From: Barnesiella sp.
GTDB taxonomy: Bacteria > Bacteroidota > Bacteroidia > Bacteroidales > Muribaculaceae
Reading direction: 5' to 3'
Assembly: GCA_014801075.1 (NCBI GenBank)
Contig: JAAVEW010000005.1
Span: 35,684 to 99,683, forward strand
DNA: 64,000 bases
Made by a program: the position numbers and the translations under genes. Below the pieces are notes generated by a model. The model had not been told where the DNA came from and did no database searches. It saw only the letters and a list, made by a program, of their open reading frames with translations. Of the stretch, positions 9,177 to 19,073 are shown piece by piece (position 1 is the stretch's first letter; each line of letters starts with the position of its first letter).

Positions 9177-12100
9177 ATGAGCGACAAGACAATAAAAAAA
9201 GTACTTTTGCTTGGTAGCGGTGCACTCAAGATAGGTGAGGCCGGAGAATTTGACTACTCCGGTTCGCAGGCACTCAAAGCAATGAAAGAAGAGGGTATCG
9301 AAACTATTCTTATCAACCCCAATATTGCAACAGTACAGACGTCTGACGGCTTTGCCGACCACATCTACTTCCTCCCCGTGACCCCGTTCTTCGTTGAAAA
9401 GGTCATCGAGAAGGAACGCCCCGACGGCATTCTCCTCGCATTCGGCGGACAGACTGCCCTCAACTGCGGCGTCACCCTGTACGAATCGGGTGTACTCGAA
9501 AAATATAATGTACGCGTGCTCGGTACTCCCGTCCGCGCCATCATGGACACCGAGGACCGCGAACTCTTCGTGCGCAAGCTCGACGAAATCGGCGTCAAGA
9601 CCATCAAGAGCGAAGCGGTATCGACCGTAGAGGATGCTCTGCAGGCCGCCCGTGACCTCGGCTACCCCGTCATCGTGCGCGCAGCCTACGCGCTCGGCGG
9701 TCTCGGCTCAGGCTTCTGCGACAACGAGGAGGAACTCGTGGCTCTTACCGAGAAAGCACTCTCCTTCTCTCCGCAGGTACTCGTCGAGAAATCGCTCAAA
9801 GGCTGGAAAGAGGTTGAGTATGAAGTGGTGCGCGACCGCTTCGACAACTGTATCACGGTATGTAACATGGAGAACTTCGACCCGCTGGGTATCCACACCG
9901 GCGAGAGTATCGTAGTAGCTCCCTCGCAGACCCTCTCCAACGAGGATTACCACTACCTGCGCAAACTCGCCATCAAGATTATACGCCACGTGGGCATCGT
10001 GGGCGAGTGTAACGTGCAGTATGCCTTCGACCCGCATTCGATGGACTACCGCGTCATCGAGGTGAACGCACGTCTCAGCCGCTCTTCAGCCCTGGCGTCG
10101 AAAGCCACCGGCTATCCCCTCGCTTTCGTAGCCGCCAAGCTCGGTCTCGGCTACGGCCTCTTCGACCTCAAGAACTCCGTGACTAAGGATACCTCGGCAT
10201 TCTTCGAGCCGGCTCTCGACTATATCGTGGTGAAGATACCCCGCTGGGACCTCGGCAAGTTCCACGGCGTGCGCAAGGAAATCGGTTCGTCGATGAAATC
10301 GGTCGGCGAAGTGATGGCTATAGGCCGCACCTTCGAGGAAGCTATCCAGAAAGGATTGCGCATGATTGGCCAGGGCATGCACGGCTTCGTGGGTAACCGC
10401 GACCTGAAAATCAACGACATTGACCGCGCGCTCGCCGAACCTACCGACAAGCGTATCTTCGTCATAGCCAAGGCTATGAAGGAGGGTTACACGGTCGACA
10501 AAATCCACGAGCTCACCAAGATTGACAAGTGGTTCCTCTACAAGCTCCAGCACCTTATCGACACCGAGGCCGAGCTTGAGACGTTCAATGAAATCGACAA
10601 ACTCCCCGCTGCGCTTCTGCGTCTGGCCAAAGAGCAGGGCTTCAGCGACTTCCAGATAGCACGCGCCGTGCTCGACAACTTCGGCGGTTCGGCCGAGAAA
10701 GCCAACAAGATGGTGCGCGACTACCGCAAGAGCCTCGGCATCGTGCCCGTGGTCAAGCAGATTGACACACTCGCAGCCGAGTATCCCGCGCAGACCAATT
10801 ACCTCTACCTCACCTACAACGGTACGGAAAACGACGTGCAGTATCTCCACGACCACCGTTCTATCGTGGTGCTCGGTTCGGGTGCCTACCGCATCGGTAG
10901 CTCAGTAGAGTTTGACTGGTGTTCGGTCAACGCTCTCATGACCGTCAAGAAGGAGGGCTGGCGCTCGGTTATGATCAACTACAACCCCGAAACCGTGTCG
11001 ACCGACTACGACATGTGCGACCGTCTCTACTTCGACGAACTCACCTTTGAGCGCGTGATGGACATCCTCGACCTCGAGCAGCCCCACGGCGCCATCCTCT
11101 CGGTGGGCGGTCAGATACCCAACAACCTCGCTACCCGTCTTGACGACGAGGGCGTAAACATTCTCGGTACCAATGCACACAGCATCGATAACGCCGAGGA
11201 CCGTCACAAATTCTCGGCCATGCTCGACAACCTCGGCATCGACCAGCCCCGCTGGCGCGAGCTCACCAGCTTCGAGGATATTCGCGAATTTATCGACGAA
11301 GTCGGTTTCCCCGTTCTCGTGCGCCCCAGCTACGTGCTCTCAGGCGCAGCGATGAATGTATGCTCCAACGACGACGAGCTTGAACGTTTCCTCCGCCTCG
11401 CGGCCAACGTGTCGAAGCAGCACCCCGTGGTTGTGACCGAGTTCATCCAGAACGCCAAGGAGATTGAAATGGACGCCGTTGCCGCCAACGGTGAAATCAA
11501 AGCCTACGCCATCTCGGAGCATATCGAGTTTGCCGGCGTACACTCGGGCGACGCCACCATCCAGTTCCCGCCGCAGAAACTCTACGTCGAGACAATGCGC
11601 CGCATCAAGAAAATCTCGGCACAGATTGCCAAAGCGCTCAATATCACCGGTCCGTTCAACATCCAGTATCTTGCCAAGAACAACGATATCAAGGTTATAG
11701 AATGTAACCTGCGTGCATCGCGCAGCTTCCCCTTCGTGTCAAAGGTATTGAAAATCAATTTCATAGACCTCGCCACCAAGGCTATGCTCGGCCTGAACGT
11801 GGAGAAGCCCGCCAAGAACGCCTTCGACCTCGACTACGTAGGTATCAAGGCATCGCAGTTCTCCTTCTCGCGTCTGCAGGGCGCCGACCCCGTGCTCGGT
11901 GTCGACATGTCATCGACCGGCGAAGTAGGCTGTATCGGAGTTGACACCTCGGAGGCCATCATGAAATCAATGCTCTCGGTAGGTTACCGCGTGCCCAAGA
12001 AAGGCATCCTGCTCTCCACCGGCTCGGCACGTCAGAAAATCGACATGCTCGACGCAGCGCATCAGCTCCACAACAAGGGTTACGTGCTCTACGCCACCGG

Positions 12101-12401
12101 CGGTACTCACCAGTTCCTCGCCGACAACGGTATTCCCGCTATCCGCGTGTACTGGCCCTCGCAGCCCGACATGCAGCCGCAGGCACTCCAGATGCTCCAC
12201 GACAAGGAAATCGATCTCGTGGTAAACATTCCCAAGAACCTGTCGACCACCGAGTTGAGCAACGGCTACAAGATACGTCGCGCAGCAATCGACCTCAACA
12301 TCCCGCTGCTCACCAACGCCCGCCTTGCCTCAGCATTCATCGGAGCATTCACAACCCTCACCCTCAACGACATCGAAATCAAACCCTGGGACGAATACTA
12401 A
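9177..12401 (+). CDS. carB: Carbamoyl-phosphate synthase, large subunit
   Basis: A full-length 1074-residue CarB. It has two homologous ATP-grasp halves: the first starts VLLLGSGALKIGEAGEFDYSG and the second VVLGSGAYRIGSSVEFDWCS at about residue 560. The C-terminal MGS-like allosteric domain contains GILLSTG and YATGGTHQFL. It uses ammonia from CarA, bicarbonate and two ATP to make carbamoyl phosphate. The protein looks intact and is followed by a strong terminator. Confidence 0.98.
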   Translation: MSDKTIKKVLLLGSGALKIGEAGEFDYSGSQALKAMKEEGIETILINPNIATVQTSDGFADHIYFLPVTPFFVEKVIEKERPDGILLAFGGQTALNCGVTLYESGVLEKYNVRVLGTPVRAIMDTEDRELFVRKLDEIGVKTIKSEAVSTVEDALQAARDLGYPVIVRAAYALGGLGSGFCDNEEELVALTEKALSFSPQVLVEKSLKGWKEVEYEVVRDRFDNCITVCNMENFDPLGIHTGESIVVAPSQTLSNEDYHYLRKLAIKIIRHVGIVGECNVQYAFDPHSMDYRVIEVNARLSRSSALASKATGYPLAFVAAKLGLGYGLFDLKNSVTKDTSAFFEPALDYIVVKIPRWDLGKFHGVRKEIGSSMKSVGEVMAIGRTFEEAIQKGLRMIGQGMHGFVGNRDLKINDIDRALAEPTDKRIFVIAKAMKEGYTVDKIHELTKIDKWFLYKLQHLIDTEAELETFNEIDKLPAALLRLAKEQGFSDFQIARAVLDNFGGSAEKANKMVRDYRKSLGIVPVVKQIDTLAAEYPAQTNYLYLTYNGTENDVQYLHDHRSIVVLGSGAYRIGSSVEFDWCSVNALMTVKKEGWRSVMINYNPETVSTDYDMCDRLYFDELTFERVMDILDLEQPHGAILSVGGQIPNNLATRLDDEGVNILGTNAHSIDNAEDRHKFSAMLDNLGIDQPRWRELTSFEDIREFIDEVGFPVLVRPSYVLSGAAMNVCSNDDELERFLRLAANVSKQHPVVVTEFIQNAKEIEMDAVAANGEIKAYAISEHIEFAGVHSGDATIQFPPQKLYVETMRRIKKISAQIAKALNITGPFNIQYLAKNNDIKVIECNLRASRSFPFVSKVLKINFIDLATKAMLGLNVEKPAKNAFDLDYVGIKASQFSFSRLQGADPVLGVDMSSTGEVGCIGVDTSEAIMKSMLSVGYRVPKKGILLSTGSARQKIDMLDAAHQLHNKGYVLYATGGTHQFLADNGIPAIRVYWPSQPDMQPQALQMLHDKEIDLVVNIPKNLSTTELSNGYKIRRAAIDLNIPLLTNARLASAFIGAFTTLTLNDIEIKPWDEY

Positions 12402-12443
12402 TCCAGCAGGGTATCGTATTATAAACGGCATAAGCTGTACGAC

Positions 12444-12485
12444 AAAAGAAGCATGGGCTCTGAAAATAGCGCCCATGCTTCTTTT
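12444..12485. terminator. Terminator between convergent carB and DUF389 genes
   Basis: A perfect 15-bp stem (AAAAGAAGCATGGGC / GCCCATGCTTCTTTT) with a 12-nt loop. The A/T flanks on both sides make it usable in both directions for the convergent genes. Confidence 0.85.
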
Positions 12486-12529
12486 CTATATTTACGTTTT
12501 CTTTATTTATATTTACTCTATATATCCTG

Positions 12530-13921
12530 TTACTTGGAGTCTACGATGGTGGGCCAGGGGAAAGAGTGGGGGTTGACTGAGACGTGGACTTTGGTGCGGT
12601 GGAGGCGGACGGCTATGTAGTCGGCGATTTTGGCGCGCTGTTGTTCGGTGATTTCCTTTGAACTGCGGATGAATACCATGTTGACGGTATCGGTCAGTGA
12701 GTTGTTGACGCCGGCGAGCACCATGTTGGAGAGCGCCAGGTCCTCCACTTCGGGGAAGAGCACTTTGACTTCGGGAGCCAATCGCGTTGCCTCGTCGTCA
12801 AATGCCGTACGACGCGCTATGACGGTCTGCAACGAGTCGATGCGGTTCTGTCGCTGTGTTATCTCCTGCTGCATCATTCCGTATAGCTGATTCATCGACT
12901 TTGAGTTGTCGGTGAAATTGTTGAGCGAGAAGCCCTGCTTGATGTTTAGTATCGTGCCGCCGAGACCCACCGAGTCGAGTTTGTGGAGCATGGCGAGTTG
13001 CAGGGAGTCCTTCGGAAGCGCCTCCCCTATCAGCGTCACGTCGATATATCGCTTGCCGTCGGAGATATACTCCTTGTGGCTGAGTACCTGAGTATTGGGG
13101 AACACCATTTCCTGATTCACGAACTGCGTAGCGTTGAGCATGAACACGTTGGTGCGTATCATCTTGACTGTCAGCCACGCACTGAGACCGATAGTGACGG
13201 TGACGATTACGGTGACTATCGTCTGCACGCGGCGCGCTTTCTTATCGTCCTTGAATACCACTGCCTTGAAGCGCATAGCTTTCACTCCCACCCATGTGGC
13301 AAAAAGGATGAATACCATGTTGGTAAAGAACAGATAGAGAGCGCCGAAGAAGAAGTGAGGCTGGAGAGTGGCGAGACCGTAACCTGCCGTACACAACGGC
13401 GGCATAAGGGAGGTGGCGATGGCGACTCCGGGAAGCACCTGACCTTTATTCTTGCAGGCCATGCTGACGATACCCGCCGCGCCGCCGAAGAAGGCTATGA
13501 ACACGTCGTAAATCGACGGCGAGGTGCGCGCCAGCAGCTGACTACCGTCCTCATACTGAGGCGATATAAGGAAATAGATAGCCGAGGCGATGATCGAGCC
13601 CAGCACTGCCATTATAATGTTTTTAAGTCCGCGCTGCAGCAGATTGTAGTCACTGATGCCGATGCCGAGACCCATGCCGATGATGGGGCCCATGAGCGGA
13701 GATATAAGCATGGCGCCGATGATTACCGCCACATTGTCGGTGTTAAGACCGAGCGATGCCACGAAGATGGCAAACACGAGAATAAGTAACTGTGACCCTT
13801 TAAACGACACTCCGGCACGAATGGAAGCCTCGGTGTCGGCCTGCGGTTCGAGGTCGGCACTGACATTGAAATAAGATTTCAGTTCCGTAAAATACTTTGC
13901 TAACTGTTCTTTAAAAGCCAT
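12530..13921 (-). CDS. DUF389 (TIGR00341-like) integral membrane protein
   Basis: 463 residues. After a short cytosolic N-terminus there are about six membrane segments in residues 45-260, including the family-typical GLNTDNVAVIIGAMLISPLMG and a PLMPPLCTAG-like loop (ATSLMPPLCTAGYGLA). A soluble C-terminal half (about 270-463) is predicted extracytoplasmic or cytoplasmic alpha/beta with a coiled-coil-like stretch (MMQQEITQRQNRIDSLQ). DUF389 proteins are widespread and their function is not established. The large plus-strand ORF at 12983-13789 is its shadow. Confidence 0.85.
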   Translation of the reverse strand: MAFKEQLAKYFTELKSYFNVSADLEPQADTEASIRAGVSFKGSQLLILVFAIFVASLGLNTDNVAVIIGAMLISPLMGPIIGMGLGIGISDYNLLQRGLKNIIMAVLGSIIASAIYFLISPQYEDGSQLLARTSPSIYDVFIAFFGGAAGIVSMACKNKGQVLPGVAIATSLMPPLCTAGYGLATLQPHFFFGALYLFFTNMVFILFATWVGVKAMRFKAVVFKDDKKARRVQTIVTVIVTVTIGLSAWLTVKMIRTNVFMLNATQFVNQEMVFPNTQVLSHKEYISDGKRYIDVTLIGEALPKDSLQLAMLHKLDSVGLGGTILNIKQGFSLNNFTDNSKSMNQLYGMMQQEITQRQNRIDSLQTVIARRTAFDDEATRLAPEVKVLFPEVEDLALSNMVLAGVNNSLTDTVNMVFIRSSKEITEQQRAKIADYIAVRLHRTKVHVSVNPHSFPWPTIVDSK

Positions 13922-14233
13922 GTCATGAATAAATTATATTGAAACGTAATGATACCACGACAATCCTTGGGTATCCTCTATATATTTAACAAACTTAGCT
14001 TTTATTTTGATTAAATATAAGGCTTCAATATGTATTTTAACTCTTGATAATCTTAACGAACTTTTGCTCTAAGACATTGTTATATAAGTATATATTAATA
14101 ATTTCCATACTGAATTATCAATATATTTTATTAAATTTTTATCTATAAACTCATTGCCCATAACCCTTTCATGCATTATTGTATTGGCTTATGAAAGAAT
14201 GGCAGATGGCATTAACCTGTAAATCAAACGAAT
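13922..14233. other. AT-rich divergent intergenic region
   Basis: About 310 bp between the divergent DUF389 gene and a small membrane ORF. It contains a minus-strand -7 box TAAGTTTG (13990-13997) fitting transcription of the DUF389 gene. I see no ORF or RNA gene in the rest. Confidence 0.5.
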
Positions 14234-14506
14234 ATGAAACGAATAGAAAATCCCGGAATGGGGAAGATTGCCTGGTTGCTTTTTCCTCCGTCAATGTTAC
14301 TGCTTTTCCCTTCGGCGGTAGGGAAGTTCCCTGTCGTCGCTACCGTAATATATATTATCTGTCTCGCTCTGTTCGCAGGATTCTCAACATACTATTGCCT
14401 ACGCCAGAAATGCTACGCCCAATTTGCAATCGCCACATTGATTACAATAATCCTTATCGGCGCACTGATATTTATGCACTCAATATCTTCGCAACTGACG
14501 ACATAG
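14234..14506 (+). CDS. Small hypothetical membrane protein
   Basis: 90 residues with about three hydrophobic segments (WLLFPPSMLLLFPSAV, VVATVIYIICLALFAGF and FAIATLITIILIGALIFM). I do not recognise a family. The hydrophobic pattern and a downstream hairpin suggest a real gene, but an overlapping frame (14179-14514) is also open, so the call is tentative. Confidence 0.5.
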   Translation: MKRIENPGMGKIAWLLFPPSMLLLFPSAVGKFPVVATVIYIICLALFAGFSTYYCLRQKCYAQFAIATLITIILIGALIFMHSISSQLTT

Positions 14507-14573
14507 CCGACTGAGAAAACTTGTAATAAATAAGAAGTATCTATACTCCTTATTGAGCTACCATATAAATGTA

Positions 14574-14617
14574 AACTACCCTCCAAAAGTATAACAGTAA
14601 ACTTTTGGAGGGTAGTT
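14574..14617. terminator. Terminator between convergent small ORF and feoAB
   Basis: A perfect 17-bp inverted repeat (AACTACCCTCCAAAAGT and its complement) with a 10-nt loop lies just past the feoB stop on the minus strand and after the small plus-strand ORF. Confidence 0.8.
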
Positions 14618-14659
14618 GATTATAATAAAATTTATTTTTGCGCTACAATGCTCAATTGC

Positions 14660-17080
14660 TTAGAAGAGCAGGGCGAGGCGGTAGACTATGAAGGCGGCTA
14701 TCCAGGCTACGGTGGTGTTGTAGAGTACCGCGAAAGCGCCGTAACGCCATGAGTGAGTTTCCTTTACAATGGCTACGATGGTAGCTATGCAGGGGCAGTA
14801 AAGGAGGATAAATACCATGAAGGCGAGGGCTACGGCGGGGGTAAAGTCGGCAACTCCGGTGACGGGATTGGGTGCGGTCAGTCGGGTTGAGAGCGCGTTG
14901 TCGTCAATATCCTCGTCGCCGGTGTAGAGCACACCGAGGGTTGATACCACAATCTCTTTGGCGGGAACACCGGCAACAACAGCCACCGATGCACGCCATG
15001 AGAATCCGAGCGGACGGAACACGGGATTGATGGCTTTGCCAATCATTTCGAGGAACGAATCGCGCGAGGGGTCGATAGTGTCATCGTCGACAGCCGGTGA
15101 GGCCTCGGCAGTAACAGTCTGCTCCGCAACCGCTGCGTCGTCGTCATCGTGACGCGGGAAATAACTGAGCGCCCACACCACGATGCTCGCTACAAGAATA
15201 ATACCACCCATCTTGCGGAGATACTGCTGCGCTTTCCACCACATGTGGCGCATCGACGATTTCAGCGTAGGCACACGGTAAGGGGGCAACTCCATCACGA
15301 AGGGCGTCTCATCGACCTTGAATACAAACCGGCGCAGCAACCGGGCCGTAATCACGGCCACAAGCACGCCGAGTGCATAGAGCGACATGAACACAAGCGC
15401 TGCATGCGCCGAGAAGAATGTGCCTATAAGCAGCACATACACAGGCAGTCGCGCCGAGCAGGAGATGAACGGGTTTATCATTATGGTAATCAATCGCGAG
15501 CTGCGGCTCTCGATGGTGCGGCAACCCATGATGGCGGGCACGTTGCAACCGAATCCCATAACCAACGGGATGAACGACTTGCCGTGAAGCCCTATCTTGT
15601 GCATGATACGGTCCATGATAAATGCCGCTCGGGCCATGTAGCCTGAGTCCTCCATAAACGATATGAAGAAATAGAGTATCAGGATGTTGGGCAGGAACAC
15701 TATTACGCCCCCCACGCCCCCTATCACACCGTCGGAAAGGAGGTCCTTGAGCGGACCTTCCGACATGTGCTCATTGACGATGCCGCTGAGCCACTCGCAT
15801 CCGCTCTCAATCCATTCCATCGGGTACTGCCCCACATAGAATGTGAACCAGAAGATAAAGAACATGATGGCGAGGAATATCGGGAATCCGAATAAACGGT
15901 TGGTGACGAAGGCGTCGATGATATGCGTCTTGGTGACCTTTTCCTCCTCGCCGCGCTGCATTGTCTCGGCAAGCGCACCTGATATGAAGCCGTACTTCTC
16001 GTTGGCTATCATCGTGGACACATCCTCTTCGTGAATCTCGGCGAGATGGTCCACGGCCTTGTCGCGCAATGCAAGTATCTTCTTGCCATCGGGGGTATCC
16101 CTCACTACGTCGTCGGCCGCCTTGTCCTTTTCGAGCAGCTTAATTGCGAGATAGCGGGCGGAGTAACGGCTTGAAATCACGGGATCGGCCTTCAGCAACG
16201 GCTTGATGGTATTGATAGCGTTCTCGATGTCGCTTCCGAGATTGACGTGCACGTGGCGCACGACATCGTTATTACCCTCATACACCTCTATTATAGTGTC
16301 GAAGAGACGGTGAATACCCTCGCCGCTACGCGATACGGTGGGCACAATCGGCACGCCTATCATACCGCCAAGAGTCTCATAGTCAAGGTTATCGCCCTTG
16401 CGACGCAACTCGTCGTAGAGATTGAGCGCAATGACCATCGAGTGGTCCATGTCTATAAGCTCGGTGGTGAGATAGAGGTTGCGCTCCAGGTTGGAGGCGT
16501 CGACCACGTTGACAATGACATCGGGGTTGGAGTCGGTGAGATATTGGCGCACGTAAAGTTCCTCGGGCGAATACGACGAGAGGGAGTAGGTGCCGGGGAG
16601 GTCGACGATATTGAATTTATAGCCTTTGTAGCGGAATGTTCCGTTCTTGGAGTCGACAGTGACGCCGCTGTAGTTGCCTACATGTTCCTGCGCGCCGGAG
16701 GCGATGTTGAAGAGCGACGTCTTGCCGCAATTGGGGTTGCCTATGAGGGCTATATTGATAGTGTGGTCAGAGACAACAGCCTTGTGGAGAGTGGGATCGG
16801 TGTCGTCATCGACTACGCAGCTCGCGCGCGACCCCATGTCTGCCTTGCACGATTCTTCCACAGGCACTACCTCAATCATCGACGCCTCGCTGCGGCGGAG
16901 CGATACCTCATAGTCCATCAATCTGTACTTCACGGGGTCATTGAGCGGGGCATTGAGCACGGCGGTAATCTCGCGCCCTTTCACAAAGCCCATCTCAATG
17001 ACGCGCTTGCGAAACGCGCCATGGCCCAATATCTTGATAATGACGGCCGAACGGCCTGTTTCAAGTTCTGATAGTCTCAT
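14660..17080 (-). CDS. feoB: Ferrous iron transporter, FeoA-FeoB fusion
   Basis: 806 residues. Residues 1-75 form a FeoA SH3-like domain (LSELETGRSAVIIKILG). A G-protein domain follows, with G1 GNPNCGKTS near residue 114, G3 DLPGTYSLSSYS and a G4 NLYD in place of the usual NxxD core. The C-terminal half holds the FeoB Gate motifs and about 8-10 membrane helices (GFGCNVPAIMGCRTIESR; GVPAKEIVVSTLGVLY). It imports Fe2+ across the inner membrane. FeoA-FeoB fusions are known in Bacteroides. It appears intact and monocistronic. Confidence 0.95.
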   Translation of the reverse strand: MRLSELETGRSAVIIKILGHGAFRKRVIEMGFVKGREITAVLNAPLNDPVKYRLMDYEVSLRRSEASMIEVVPVEESCKADMGSRASCVVDDDTDPTLHKAVVSDHTINIALIGNPNCGKTSLFNIASGAQEHVGNYSGVTVDSKNGTFRYKGYKFNIVDLPGTYSLSSYSPEELYVRQYLTDSNPDVIVNVVDASNLERNLYLTTELIDMDHSMVIALNLYDELRRKGDNLDYETLGGMIGVPIVPTVSRSGEGIHRLFDTIIEVYEGNNDVVRHVHVNLGSDIENAINTIKPLLKADPVISSRYSARYLAIKLLEKDKAADDVVRDTPDGKKILALRDKAVDHLAEIHEEDVSTMIANEKYGFISGALAETMQRGEEEKVTKTHIIDAFVTNRLFGFPIFLAIMFFIFWFTFYVGQYPMEWIESGCEWLSGIVNEHMSEGPLKDLLSDGVIGGVGGVIVFLPNILILYFFISFMEDSGYMARAAFIMDRIMHKIGLHGKSFIPLVMGFGCNVPAIMGCRTIESRSSRLITIMINPFISCSARLPVYVLLIGTFFSAHAALVFMSLYALGVLVAVITARLLRRFVFKVDETPFVMELPPYRVPTLKSSMRHMWWKAQQYLRKMGGIILVASIVVWALSYFPRHDDDDAAVAEQTVTAEASPAVDDDTIDPSRDSFLEMIGKAINPVFRPLGFSWRASVAVVAGVPAKEIVVSTLGVLYTGDEDIDDNALSTRLTAPNPVTGVADFTPAVALAFMVFILLYCPCIATIVAIVKETHSWRYGAFAVLYNTTVAWIAAFIVYRLALLF

Positions 17081-17202
17081 ATCCTGATTGTAAGTGATAG
17101 TGTGATGGGTGCAAAGGTCATAAAAAATCCCGTCAACGCAAAATATTTCCGTGCTTTATTTATATCCATTCTAAATAATGGGTGTAATTTGGACATCTCC
17201 GT

Positions 17203-17242
17203 CCGCCGTCAATTTGTACCGCCGGCCGTCAATTTGTATCGT
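17203..17242. repeat. 20-bp tandem direct repeat upstream of an outer membrane gene
   Basis: Two adjacent 20-bp units, GCCGTCAATTTGTACCGCCG and GCCGTCAATTTGTATCGTCG, differ at two positions. They end about 95 bp before the 17337 start codon, a position suitable for a regulator site. Confidence 0.75.
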
Positions 17243-17336
17243 CGGGTCTCAATATCTCGAAAATATTGCGTAGTAATTAGATAAATTTTTGTAAATTTGA
17301 CGATTATTTGCATCGTGCAAAACAACACCGAGAACA

Positions 17337-18077
17337 ATGAGACAAAAAGCAATCGCACTTCTCGTGCTTCTATTCATACTCTGCGGGGCTTCCCGTGCCG
17401 GAGCGCAGGAGCAGTTCAGGCGCGGACTCCAGCAGATATCCTTTGTGCCCAAAGGCCAATGGATTACCGGCGTAAGCGTCAGCTACTCGCAGTCCAACCA
17501 GTCAAACTATCAGTTTCTGGTGGTGGAAAACCTCAACGGCGACACCTACAACTTCAAGCTCAGCCCTATGCTGATGTACTGCTTCAAGGACAACCTCGCC
17601 GCGGGCGGACGCTTCTCCTACAAGCGCTCGAAGGTCGACCTCCGCTCGGCCGACGTGGTGCTCGACTCCGAGACGGGCTACAACGTTGACAACCTTTACA
17701 GCATATCGCAAAGCTGGTATGGCACGGCCGCTTTCCGCAACTACATATCGCTCGGCAACAACCGCCGCTTCGGCATGTTCAACGAGGTGCAGCTCGAAAT
17801 CGGCGGCGGCGACTCGAAGATATGCAACGGCTCGGGCGACGACCTGACCGGCACCTACTCGCGCAACGTCAGTTTCAACGTGGGACTGGCACCCGGCATG
17901 ATAATGTTCCTCAACAACTACTCAGCCATAGAGGTGAACATCGGCGTGCTCGGATTCTCCTACTCCCATTCCAAGGCCACGACCGACCGCGTCTACGTGG
18001 CGCATGCCAACTCGCAGTCGGCCAACTTTAAAATAAATCTGTTTTCAATCACTTTCGGAGTGGCATTTTATCTGTAA
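17337..18077 (+). CDS. Outer membrane beta-barrel protein, paralogue 1
   Basis: 246 residues with a signal peptide (ALLVLLFILCGASRAGAQ) and an all-beta barrel pattern ending in alternating aromatics (INLFSITFGVAFYL). The stretch PKGQWITGVSVSYSQ is matched by PKGQWSFGVTASYGE in the next gene, and later barrel strands also align, so the two arose by tandem duplication. No substrate can be inferred. It heads a probable four-gene envelope operon, with a 5-bp gap to the next gene. Confidence 0.75.
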   Translation: MRQKAIALLVLLFILCGASRAGAQEQFRRGLQQISFVPKGQWITGVSVSYSQSNQSNYQFLVVENLNGDTYNFKLSPMLMYCFKDNLAAGGRFSYKRSKVDLRSADVVLDSETGYNVDNLYSISQSWYGTAAFRNYISLGNNRRFGMFNEVQLEIGGGDSKICNGSGDDLTGTYSRNVSFNVGLAPGMIMFLNNYSAIEVNIGVLGFSYSHSKATTDRVYVAHANSQSANFKINLFSITFGVAFYL

Positions 18078-18082
18078 GAGTC

Positions 18083-19018
18083 ATGAAAAAAATCGCAACA
18101 CTCATAGCAGTCCTGATGGTCATGCTCCCGGTAGTCACCGCGTCGGCCCGGACGCCGATAGCCGACACTCAGGCTCCCCGCTACGACAAGGTCAAGGATT
18201 TCAGCAACAACTTTATAATCAACGAGAATATCCTCGGCCACGACAAGATAAAACTTGACTCACTGAGCGACTCCAGTCCCTACCTCGACGAGAAGGTCAT
18301 CATAGGCAACGACACGGTCAGCATCATTCTTCCCGACAAGAACTACGGCCGCTATGACCGCGGCCTCTTCAACTTCCTCATCATCCCCAAAGGTCAGTGG
18401 TCGTTTGGCGTTACAGCATCCTACGGCGAGTTTGACACCGACGACGTGGAGGTGCTCTCCATTCTCAAGAACTTCGACATAAAGGTCAAGACCTACTCGC
18501 TGAAGCCGTCAATCTCCTATTTCTTCCGCAGCAATCAGTCGATAGGTATCAAGTTCAACTACACCCACTCGGCTATCGACCTCAACAACATGACCTTCGA
18601 CTTTGACGACGACCTCAACTTCTCGTTGCACGATGTCAGCTACTACTATCAATCCTACTCGGCATCAATCAATTACCGCAACTATATAGGTCTCGGCCCG
18701 GAGAAACGTTTCGCCATATTCAACGAGGTTGACCTCGGCTTCGGCAGCGGCTCGTCGCGCTTCAGACGCCTCTACAACGACGAACCGCGCGACACGCGCA
18801 CCAACCTCACCATGGCAAGCCTCAACTTCAGCCCCGGTCTGTGCGTGTTCATCATGGACTACATCTCGTTCAATGTATCGTTCGGCGTGTTCGGTCTCAA
18901 CATGACCCACGAGAAGCAGACCACCAACGGACACCCCGACGGCTCGCGTTTCTCCTCAGGCGCCAACTTCAAGTTCAACATCTTCAACATCAACTTCGGT
19001 ATGGCCGTGCATATTTAG
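18083..19018 (+). CDS. Outer membrane beta-barrel protein, paralogue 2
   Basis: 311 residues with a signal peptide (LIAVLMVMLPVVTASA). It is longer than its upstream paralogue because of an extra N-terminal region of about 90 residues (DSLSDSSPYLDEKVIIGND) ahead of the shared PKGQW barrel. Its C-terminus (FKFNIFNINFGMAVHI) matches the end of paralogue 1. The short spacing implies co-transcription. Function unknown; an outer membrane location is inferred from the barrel pattern. Confidence 0.75.
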   Translation: MKKIATLIAVLMVMLPVVTASARTPIADTQAPRYDKVKDFSNNFIINENILGHDKIKLDSLSDSSPYLDEKVIIGNDTVSIILPDKNYGRYDRGLFNFLIIPKGQWSFGVTASYGEFDTDDVEVLSILKNFDIKVKTYSLKPSISYFFRSNQSIGIKFNYTHSAIDLNNMTFDFDDDLNFSLHDVSYYYQSYSASINYRNYIGLGPEKRFAIFNEVDLGFGSGSSRFRRLYNDEPRDTRTNLTMASLNFSPGLCVFIMDYISFNVSFGVFGLNMTHEKQTTNGHPDGSRFSSGANFKFNIFNINFGMAVHI

Positions 19019-19073
19019 CCCGCGTCTCGCGCTATGCCCCACCGCCTTCCCCATACGTCAAATCATAATCAGA

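Noticed and set aside
10086-10856. 256-residue minus-strand ORF inside carB
   Set aside because: Shadow of a conserved enzyme gene.
12983-13789. 268-residue plus-strand ORF
   Set aside because: Antisense to the DUF389 gene; composition (His/Glu/Arg-rich) is typical of a GC-rich shadow frame.
14179-14514. 111-residue plus-strand ORF overlapping the small membrane ORF
   Set aside because: The 14234 frame has a better hydrophobic pattern; only one of the two can be real.
16247-17071. 274-residue plus-strand ORF
   Set aside because: Antisense to the FeoA and G-domain part of feoB; no independent evidence.
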